NCBI RefSeq assembly: GCF_004014875.1
Contig: NZ_CP034929.1
Location: 248,001 to 312,000, forward strand
Length of the DNA: 64,000 nt
Reading direction: 5' to 3'
From: Nocardioides yefusunii
Lineage (GTDB): Bacteria; Actinomycetota; Actinomycetes; Propionibacteriales; Nocardioidaceae
Position 1 is the first letter of the stretch, and every line of letters starts with the position of its first letter. The notes under the pieces were generated by a model. The model had not been told where the DNA came from. It searched no databases and saw only the letters and a program-made list of their open reading frames with translations. Position numbers and translations under genes: made by a program. Of the stretch, positions 58,247 through 64,000 are shown piece after piece.

Positions 58247-60031
58247 GTGACACGACGCATCGCCAAGGTCCGCGCCCCCGAACTCAACGGACGAGGCTGG
58301 CTCAACACCGGTGGGGAGACGCTGCGGATCGCCGACTTCCGCGGTTCGTTCTTGTTGCTCGACTTCTGGACGTTCTGCTGCATCAACTGCCTGCACGTCC
58401 TCGACGAACTGCGTCCGGTGGAGCAGAAGTGGGCCGATGAGCTCGTCGTCGTGGGCGTTCACTCGCCCAAGTTCGTGCACGAGGCCGACCCGGTCGCGCT
58501 CGCCGCGGCCGTCGAGCGCTACGCCGTGCACCACCCCGTCCTCGACGACCCCGAGCTCGAGACCTGGCAGGCCTACACCGCCCGCGCCTGGCCGACGCTC
58601 GTCCTGGTGGACCCCGAGGGCTACGTCGTCGCGCAGTACGCCGGTGAGGGTCACGCCCATGCCGTCGACGCGCTGATCGGTGAACTCGTCGAGGAGCACC
58701 GCGCCAAGGGCACCCTCCAGCCCGGCGACTCCCCGTACGTCCCGCCGACCGTCGAGCCCTCCGACCTGCGCTTCCCCGCCTCCGCGATGCGCCTGGACGC
58801 GGACCGTCTGGTCGTCGCCGACGCCGGGCACAACGAGGTCGTCGTCCTGGGAGCTCCCGGCGCCGAGCGCGACGGCGAGGTGCTGCAGCGCATCGGCGGG
58901 TTCAACGAACCCAACGGTGTCGCCGTCGTCCCCGAACACCTGCGCGAGCAGCTCGGCTACGACCTCGTCGTCGCCGACACCGTCGGACACCGGATTGCCG
59001 CCGTGACGCTCGCCGACGGCAAGGTCCGTACCCTGGCCGGAGACGGACAGCAGTGGATGGCCGGCGACGGGGTCACTCGCCTCTCCTCACCGTGGGACGT
59101 CGTCTTCTGGCGTGACCTGGTGTGGATCGCAATGGCCGGAACTCACACCATCTGGACCTTCGACCCGTTCACCGGCGTCGTCGAGGCCACCTGCGGCACC
59201 ACCAACGAGGGCCTGCTCGACGGCCCCGTGGCCGAGGCCTGGTTCGCGCAGCCGTCGCGGCTCGCCGTCGACACCGAGCGCGACCGCCTCTGGATCGCCG
59301 ACTCCGAGACCTCCGCGATCCGCTACCTGCATGACGTCGACGGCGAACTGCACGTCTCCACCGAGGTCGGCACCGGCCTCTTCGACTTCGGTCTGCGTGA
59401 CGGCGACGTCGCCCAAGCCCTGTTCCAGCACCCCCTCGGGGTCGCGGTCCTGGCTGATGGCTCGATCGCTGTGGCCGACACCTACAACGGTGCCGTGCGA
59501 CGCATTCACGACGGTGTCGTCTCGACGCTGGCCACCGGCCTGATGGAGCCCTCCGGGCTGTTGGCCGACGACGCCGACCCGACGACGCTGCTCGTCGTGG
59601 AGTCCACCGGTCACCGGATCACCGCGCTGCCGTTGGGTGGTGTCGTGGAGGTCGACGGGTTCGCGCACCGCACCCAGCGTCCCGTCACCGAGGTCGCCGC
59701 GGGCGTCGAGCTCGTCATCGACTTCACCCCGCCGCCGGGCCAGAAGGTCGACGACCGGTTCGGTCCGCCGACCCAGCTGCTCGTCACCTCCACCCCCGAC
59801 GCCCTGATCCGTGAGGGCGAGGGTCGCGGTACGGATCTGACGCGTCGGATCGTCCTCGACCCAACCGTGGGGGAGGGCGTCCTGCACGTCGCTGCCCGCG
59901 CCGGTTCCTGCGACATCGAGGCCGGCGAAGGCGCTGCCTGCCACATGCACCAGCAGGACTGGGGTGTCCCGGTCCGCGTCGTCGTCGGAGCCGACGCCGA
60001 GCTGCGTCTGCCGCTGGGAGGCACCGCCTGA
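58247..60031 (+). CDS. NHLRC2-like thioredoxin/NHL-repeat protein
   Basis: A 594-residue protein. The N-terminal thioredoxin-like domain (about residues 1-155) has WTFCCINC with Cys44, Cys45 and Cys48, and the cis-Pro loop in ARAWPTLVLVDP. An NHL beta-propeller (about 165-500) and a C-terminal beta domain follow. The three-part layout and CCINC motif match animal NHLRC2. No signal sequence, so cytoplasmic. GTG with CAGACT 6 nt upstream; the longer open frame (from 57650) is opposite a real gene. Probable redox or scaffold role. Confidence 0.88.
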   Translation: MTRRIAKVRAPELNGRGWLNTGGETLRIADFRGSFLLLDFWTFCCINCLHVLDELRPVEQKWADELVVVGVHSPKFVHEADPVALAAAVERYAVHHPVLDDPELETWQAYTARAWPTLVLVDPEGYVVAQYAGEGHAHAVDALIGELVEEHRAKGTLQPGDSPYVPPTVEPSDLRFPASAMRLDADRLVVADAGHNEVVVLGAPGAERDGEVLQRIGGFNEPNGVAVVPEHLREQLGYDLVVADTVGHRIAAVTLADGKVRTLAGDGQQWMAGDGVTRLSSPWDVVFWRDLVWIAMAGTHTIWTFDPFTGVVEATCGTTNEGLLDGPVAEAWFAQPSRLAVDTERDRLWIADSETSAIRYLHDVDGELHVSTEVGTGLFDFGLRDGDVAQALFQHPLGVAVLADGSIAVADTYNGAVRRIHDGVVSTLATGLMEPSGLLADDADPTTLLVVESTGHRITALPLGGVVEVDGFAHRTQRPVTEVAAGVELVIDFTPPPGQKVDDRFGPPTQLLVTSTPDALIREGEGRGTDLTRRIVLDPTVGEGVLHVAARAGSCDIEAGEGAACHMHQQDWGVPVRVVVGADAELRLPLGGTA

Positions 60032-60060
60032 CGGCTGAGCGGGGGAACCGCTGCGTCGCA

Positions 60061-60113
60061 CCCCACCGGTGTGGGTCGTGAAATCGGCGATTTCGCGACC
60101 CACACCGGTGGGG
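60061..60113. terminator. Dispersed palindrome family 3, copy B
   Basis: CCCCACCGGTGTGGGTCGTG (60061-60080) and onward pairs with 60089-60113: 25 bp with one wobble and a 3-nt loop. It is 29 nt past the NHL-protein stop. The outer 10 bp and GTCGTGA are shared with 20553-20605. Confidence 0.78.
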
Positions 60114-60193
60114 TCTGGCGCCGCAAACGCCGGACGCGGGGCCGGCATCGCTCGTACCGTCGTGGGGATCCCCACCCGTTCGGAAGGCATCCG

Positions 60194-60745
60194 ATGCTCC
60201 GCCGCACCACCTCGACCCGCGTCCCCGTGCAGCGCCGTGGTCTCGTCGCCCGGTTGGTCACCACCCTCGCTCTGGCGTCGTCGCTGCTCGCCGTCCCGAT
60301 GTCGCAGACCTCCGCCCAAGCCGCGCCCACCGTGCGGCACACGGGCAAGGTCGTGAAGATCGTCGATGGCGACACGATCGACGTCCGTCTCAGCAGCGGC
60401 AAGGTGAAGCGGATCCGGATCCTCGGTGTCGACACCCCGGAGGTCCACGGCCGTACCGAGTGCTACGGCAAGAAGGCATCCGCCGCGACCAAGCGATTGA
60501 TCCCGGTCGGCACCAAGGTCCGGCTCACCTCGGACTCCACCCAGGATCGCACCGACCAGTACGGCCGGTGGCTGCGCCACGTCCACCGTTCCAAGGACAA
60601 CACCGACGTGAGCAGGTGGTTGTTGAAGAAGGGGTACGCCCGAACCTTCATCTGGTGGGACAACCCGCTCAAGAAGGCCAAGACGTACCGAGCTGCTGAA
60701 GCCTCGGCGAAGAAGGCACGTCGCGGCTTGTGGCGCGCCTGCTGA
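60194..60745 (+). CDS. Secreted thermonuclease (SNase-like)
   Basis: A 183-residue exported nuclease. Signal to about residue 44 (LVTTLALASSLLAV, AQAA). SNase segments are intact: VVKIVDGDTIDV, RIRILGVDTPE (catalytic Arg and metal Asp) and DQYGRWLRHV (second catalytic Arg). It degrades DNA and RNA with calcium. ATG with GGAAGG 6 nt upstream. Stand-alone gene ahead of a palindromic terminator of the previous gene. Confidence 0.92.
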   Translation: MLRRTTSTRVPVQRRGLVARLVTTLALASSLLAVPMSQTSAQAAPTVRHTGKVVKIVDGDTIDVRLSSGKVKRIRILGVDTPEVHGRTECYGKKASAATKRLIPVGTKVRLTSDSTQDRTDQYGRWLRHVHRSKDNTDVSRWLLKKGYARTFIWWDNPLKKAKTYRAAEASAKKARRGLWRAC

Positions 60746-60869
60746 GGCTCGGATTCACCCGACGAGGCCCGGAAACGGTTGTGTCACGGCCCTCGTCACG
60801 CATCGAGATGAGGCGTACGGTGCAAAGCATGTGACGCAGTCCACTGCGTCCCGTACGGGAGGTGACCCC

Positions 60870-61076
60870 ATGGGCATTGTGTTCGGCATCATTCTCATCG
60901 TCGTCGGCCTCGTCCTCGCACTGGACGTCGTCAGCATCACCGCGCTCAACGACGCCACCGTCGACTCCCAGCTCCTGGGCTGGATCCTGTTCGGCGCCGG
61001 TGTCCTCGCGCTGGTGCTGACCGCATGGGTGGCAGGACGCCGCAAGGTGACCGTCGTGGAGCGCCCCGAGCGCTGA
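60870..61076 (+). CDS. Small two-helix membrane protein (DUF6458-like)
   Basis: A 68-residue protein with two membrane helices (about residues 3-23 and 36-56) and a basic/acidic tail. The spacing and LLGWILFGAGVLALVLTA resemble the actinobacterial DUF6458 type. ATG with GGGAGGTGA upstream. Function unknown. Confidence 0.8.
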   Translation: MGIVFGIILIVVGLVLALDVVSITALNDATVDSQLLGWILFGAGVLALVLTAWVAGRRKVTVVERPER

Positions 61077-61099
61077 CGTCCAGCAGCCCTGAACGACGC

Positions 61100-61134
61100 C
61101 GAAGGGCCGCACCCTGTGGGGGTGCGGCCCTTCG
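61100..61134. terminator. Bidirectional terminator
   Basis: A perfect 15-bp stem (61100-61114 with 61120-61134, arm CGAAGGGCCGCACCC) around TGTGG, between the small membrane protein and the convergent fadE5 gene. Confidence 0.9.
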
Positions 61135-61173
61135 TCATGCGTGCCCGCGGACGGGCGAGGCATCAGTTCCGGA

Positions 61174-63051
61174 TCAGAACGCAGCCTCGTCGAGCTCCAT
61201 CAGCGACAGGTCGGTCGCCTTGGCGATGGCCAGCTCGGCGGTGATGCGGGGCAGGTTGGTGGCGGCGAAGAACTGCGCCGCGGCGACCTTGCCCTGGTAG
61301 AACGCGGTGTCCTTGCCGGCGTCGCCGTCGAGCTTGGACAGAGCAACCTCGGCCTGGCGCAGCAGCAGCCACGCGCAGACCACGTCACCGAGCGCCATCA
61401 GCACGCGCGAGGTGTTGAGGCCGACCTTGTAGATGTTCTTGATCTCCTCGGCCGACGACATGAGGTCGTTGATCATGTGGCCGACGAGGTCGTTGGCGTC
61501 CTGAAGGGCCTTGCCGAGCAGCGCGCGCTCGTTCTTGAGGCGGGCGTCGCCGGACTCGGCCGTCACGAACTTCTCGATCTCCTTCGCGACGTACCCGAGC
61601 GCACGGCCCTGGTCCTTGACGATCTTGCGGAAGAAGAAGTCCTGGCCCTGGATCGCGGTGGTGCCCTCGTAGAGGGTGTCGATCTTGGCGTCACGCACGT
61701 ACTGCTCGATCGGGTACTCCTGCAGGAAGCCGGAGCCACCGAAGGTCTGCAGGGACTCGGTGCCCAGCAGGGTCCAAGAACGCTCGGAGCCGTAACCCTT
61801 GACGATCGGGAGCAGCAGGTCGTTGATCGCGACGGCCAGCTTGGCCTCGTCGGAGTCGCTGCGACCCTCGTGCTCGGCCAGGTAGACCTCGTCCTGCCAA
61901 GTGGCGGTGTAGATGACGAGGGCGCGCATGGCCTCGGCGAACGACTTCTGCGTCATCAGCGAACGACGCACGTCGGGGTGGTGGGTGATGGTGACGCGCG
62001 GTGCGGTCTTGTCGGCCGACTGGGTCAGGTCGGCGCCCTGGACGCGGGTCTTGGCGTACTCGAGCGCGTTCAGGTAGCCGGTCGACAGCGTCGCGATGGC
62101 CTTGGTGCCGACCATCATGCGGGCGTTCTCGATGACGTCGAACATCTGCGCGATGCCGTTGTGGATCTCGCCGACGAGCCAGCCCTTGGCGGGCTCGCCG
62201 CCGCCGACCTGCGGGTCGCCGAAGGTGACCTCACACGTGTTGGAGACCTTGATGCCCATCTTGTGCTCGACGTTGGTGACGTAGACGCCGTTGCGCTCAC
62301 CGGTCAGCTCGCCGGTCTGGTGGTCGAAGTGGTGCTCGGGCATCCAGAAGAGCGAGAGGCCCTTGGTGCCGGGGCCGCCCGCACCCTCGACGCCCTCGGG
62401 GCGCGCGAGAACCAGGTGCATGACGTTCTCGACCATGTCGTTGGTGGCGGAGGTGATGAAGCGCTTCACGCCGGTGATGTTCCAGGAGCCGTCCTCGTTC
62501 GGGACGGCCTTCGCGCGGCCGGCGCCGACGTCGGAACCGGCGTCGGGCTCGGTGAGGACCATCGTGCAGCCCCACTGGCGCTCGACCATGATCTCGGCGA
62601 CGCGCTGGTCGCGCTCGACGCCGTTGGAGTTGTTCCAGAGCACGCCCGCGAACGGGGCGCCGGCGGCGTACATCCACACCGGGGCGTTGGCGCCGAGCAC
62701 CATCTCACCCAGGGCCCACACGACCGACGGGGGAGCGGGGGTGCCGCCCAGTTCCTCGCGGATCTGCAGGCGCCAGAACTCGGCGTCCATCCAGGCCTTG
62801 TAGCTCTTCTTGAAGGACTCGCCGAGGGGGGCCGAGTGCGTCTTCGGGTCGAAGACGGGCGGGTTGCGGTCGCTGTCCTCGAAGGAGGCGGCCAGGTCCT
62901 CGCGGGAGAGACGCTCGACCTCGGCCAGCACCTCACGAGCGGTGTCGCCGTCGACCTCGGCGAAGGGGCCCTTGCCCAGGACCTCGTCGCGTCCGAAGAC
63001 CTCGAACAGGTTGAACTCGATGTCGCGCAGGTTGCTCTTGTAGTGGCTCAC
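61174..63051 (-). CDS. fadE5: Acyl-CoA dehydrogenase, FadE5-like
   Basis: A 625-residue acyl-CoA dehydrogenase of the long FadE5 type. The N-terminus [18 protein letters not shown], the FAD/substrate segment [35 protein letters not shown] and the C-terminal LMELDEAAF track mycobacterial FadE5 almost residue by residue. The probable catalytic base is the Glu of DTLYEGTTA (about residue 460). It oxidises acyl-CoAs of broad chain length in the first step of beta-oxidation. GTG start. A TTACTCGCGAGTAA palindrome in its promoter suggests TetR-type control shared with accD3. Confidence 0.96.
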   Translation of the reverse strand: MSHYKSNLRDIEFNLFEVFGRDEVLGKGPFAEVDGDTAREVLAEVERLSREDLAASFEDSDRNPPVFDPKTHSAPLGESFKKSYKAWMDAEFWRLQIREELGGTPAPPSVVWALGEMVLGANAPVWMYAAGAPFAGVLWNNSNGVERDQRVAEIMVERQWGCTMVLTEPDAGSDVGAGRAKAVPNEDGSWNITGVKRFITSATNDMVENVMHLVLARPEGVEGAGGPGTKGLSLFWMPEHHFDHQTGELTGERNGVYVTNVEHKMGIKVSNTCEVTFGDPQVGGGEPAKGWLVGEIHNGIAQMFDVIENARMMVGTKAIATLSTGYLNALEYAKTRVQGADLTQSADKTAPRVTITHHPDVRRSLMTQKSFAEAMRALVIYTATWQDEVYLAEHEGRSDSDEAKLAVAINDLLLPIVKGYGSERSWTLLGTESLQTFGGSGFLQEYPIEQYVRDAKIDTLYEGTTAIQGQDFFFRKIVKDQGRALGYVAKEIEKFVTAESGDARLKNERALLGKALQDANDLVGHMINDLMSSAEEIKNIYKVGLNTSRVLMALGDVVCAWLLLRQAEVALSKLDGDAGKDTAFYQGKVAAAQFFAATNLPRITAELAIAKATDLSLMELDEAAF

Positions 63052-63366
63052 AGCCCCATCCGTTTCTTCCTCGGGACGCCGACCTCGGCGGCCGGTGCGG
63101 AACGTTTACTCGCGAGTAATACCCACGAGTAACTTAATTGTGCCCCCCTGAACGGAGGTACGCAAGGGTCCTTGGTGATCCGGTCTGGACTGGCGTGTCG
63201 GCGGACCCCCTGGTGCAGCCCTCTCGCTCCGTCGGGCAGGTCTGGTCCGGCGGTCCCGCATCCCGGAGAGCTCCTTGCGGCGGCTGCCGTGCACCGTAAT
63301 GTTCATTAACCAAAGTGACTTTGTCCGGACGGGCGACCGTGGGTCGTCCCCGCTCGAGGGGTGTAC
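63052..63366. other. Divergent promoter region between fadE5 and TauE-like gene
   Basis: 315 bp with no gene. It holds the fadE5 operator (63106-63119), a second half-site CGAGTAA (63126-63132) and a palindrome CAAAG-TGA-CTTTG (63311-63323) nearer the exporter. The last is a candidate operator for the exporter gene. Confidence 0.5.
63106..63119. promoter_or_regulatory. Candidate operator upstream of fadE5
   Basis: TTACTCGCGAGTAA is a perfect 14-bp palindrome 55 bp upstream of the start; its core TACTC-N2-GAGTA recurs at the accD3-like promoter (31257-31268). An extra CGAGTAA half-site lies 7 bp away, so two dimers may bind. Confidence 0.6.
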
Positions 63367-64000
63367 GTGCGCCAACTGATCGTGCTCGGCTTCGTCGGTT
63401 TCCTGGCGCAGCTGATCGACGGCTCGCTCGGCATGGCCTACGGGGTGACGTCGTCGACCCTCCTGATCGCCGCGGGCGTCGCACCGGCCGCCAGCTCCGC
63501 CGCCGTCCACTTCTCCGAGATCGGCACCTCGATGGTGTCCGGCATCAGCCATGCCCGCCTCGGCAACGTCGACTGGCGCACCGTCGGGATCCTCGCGGGC
63601 CCGGGATTCGTCGGTGCCTTCGCCGGCGCGACGCTGCTGGTGAACCTCGACGGCGACGTCGCCAAGCCTGTCGTCGCCGTGATCCTGCTGCTCCTGGGCC
63701 TCTACGTGATGTGGCGTTTCCTCGTCCTGGGCGGCCGTCGTCCTGAGTTCAAGGGGCGCCCCTCGGCAGGGATGCTCGTCCCGATCGGCCTCGTCGGCGG
63801 CACCCTCGACGCCGTCGGTGGCGGCGGCTGGGGACCGGTCGGCACTACCTCGCTCCTCTCCTCGGGCCGCCTCGAACCCCGCAAGGTGATCGGCTCGGTC
63901 GACACCTCTGAGTTCGTCGTCGCAGTGGGAGGCTCGCTCGGTTTCCTGCTCGGCCTCGGGACCGCGGGCATCGACTGGGCGATCGCTGCGGCCCTGCTCG
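63367..64000 (+). CDS. TauE/SafE family anion exporter (3' end outside window)
   Basis: At least 211 residues with several membrane helices. The two halves each carry the family GxxxGxxxG-like turns (LIDGSLGMAYGVTSS and GGTLDAVGGGGWGPVG). TauE/SafE proteins export sulfite, sulfoacetate or other organic anions. GTG 63367 has GAGGGG 6 nt upstream; GTG 63361 is an alternative. Frame is open to the window edge, so the gene is incomplete here. Confidence 0.87.
   Translation, partial: MRQLIVLGFVGFLAQLIDGSLGMAYGVTSSTLLIAAGVAPAASSAAVHFSEIGTSMVSGISHARLGNVDWRTVGILAGPGFVGAFAGATLLVNLDGDVAKPVVAVILLLLGLYVMWRFLVLGGRRPEFKGRPSAGMLVPIGLVGGTLDAVGGGGWGPVGTTSLLSSGRLEPRKVIGSVDTSEFVVAVGGSLGFLLGLGTAGIDWAIAAALL

Overview
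The window reads as chromosome of a high-GC Gram-positive actinobacterium, most likely a member of the Nocardioidaceae (Nocardioides-like). The pointers are the 16S/23S rRNA sequence style, many GTG starts, many apparently leaderless starts (a TANNNT -10 box 6-8 nt before the start codon), a mycothiol-dependent enzyme family, and close relatives of mycobacterial MprA/MprB, FadE5, AccD3 and the Rv3229c/Rv3230c-type desaturase pair. The family assignment is inference; no database search was possible.

Layout. 1-10049: two rRNA operons in direct tandem. The first is cut by the window edge inside 23S; its 23S and 5S match the second copy wherever compared. A lipoprotein gene, a 14-bp tandem repeat and the rrn promoter/leader lie between them. 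10160-14154 (minus): membrane-anchored protein, HelD-type RNA polymerase-recycling ATPase, enoyl-CoA hydratase-like protein. 14402-18310 (plus): PhzE-type fused aminodeoxyisochorismate/anthranilate synthase followed by PabA-like and PabB-like proteins. 18389-22452 (minus): MprA/MprB two-component system, fructosamine kinase-like protein, low-molecular-weight phosphatase and a small four-helix membrane protein. 22544-31256: VanZ-like protein, glutathionyl-hydroquinone reductase-like protein, a TetR/MFS efflux pair sharing a palindromic operator, a cation diffusion facilitator, a SUFU-domain protein, a second MFS protein and AccD3-like carboxyltransferase. 31453-36944 (plus): five-gene sulfonate-type uptake and desulfurisation operon (binding lipoprotein, ATPase, permease, two flavin-dependent monooxygenases). 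36984-41747: Tat-exported protein, PASTA lipoprotein, PucR-type regulator and a two-gene ABC system whose ATPase lacks the Walker A lysine.

42021-57284 is the most unusual part: five related secreted proteins built from tandem modules of about 100 residues (about 10, 2, 5, 4 and 1-2). Four of them end in the same basic Ig-like domain; two of these ends are identical over 225 bp of DNA. A ferredoxin reductase/acyl-lipid desaturase operon and a membrane-anchored beta-propeller protein are embedded in the cluster. 57303-64000: mycothiol-dependent enzyme, NHLRC2-like thioredoxin/NHL protein, secreted nuclease, small membrane protein, FadE5-like acyl-CoA dehydrogenase and a TauE/SafE exporter cut by the window end.

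Two regulatory threads join distant lipid genes. TACTC-N2-GAGTA sits at the accD3-like and fadE5 promoters. TGTTC-N5-GAACA sits upstream of the PucR-type regulator and of the desaturase operon. Three different long palindromes each occur twice in intergenic gaps, several acting as likely bidirectional terminators. No tRNA gene, CRISPR array, transposase or prophage was seen.
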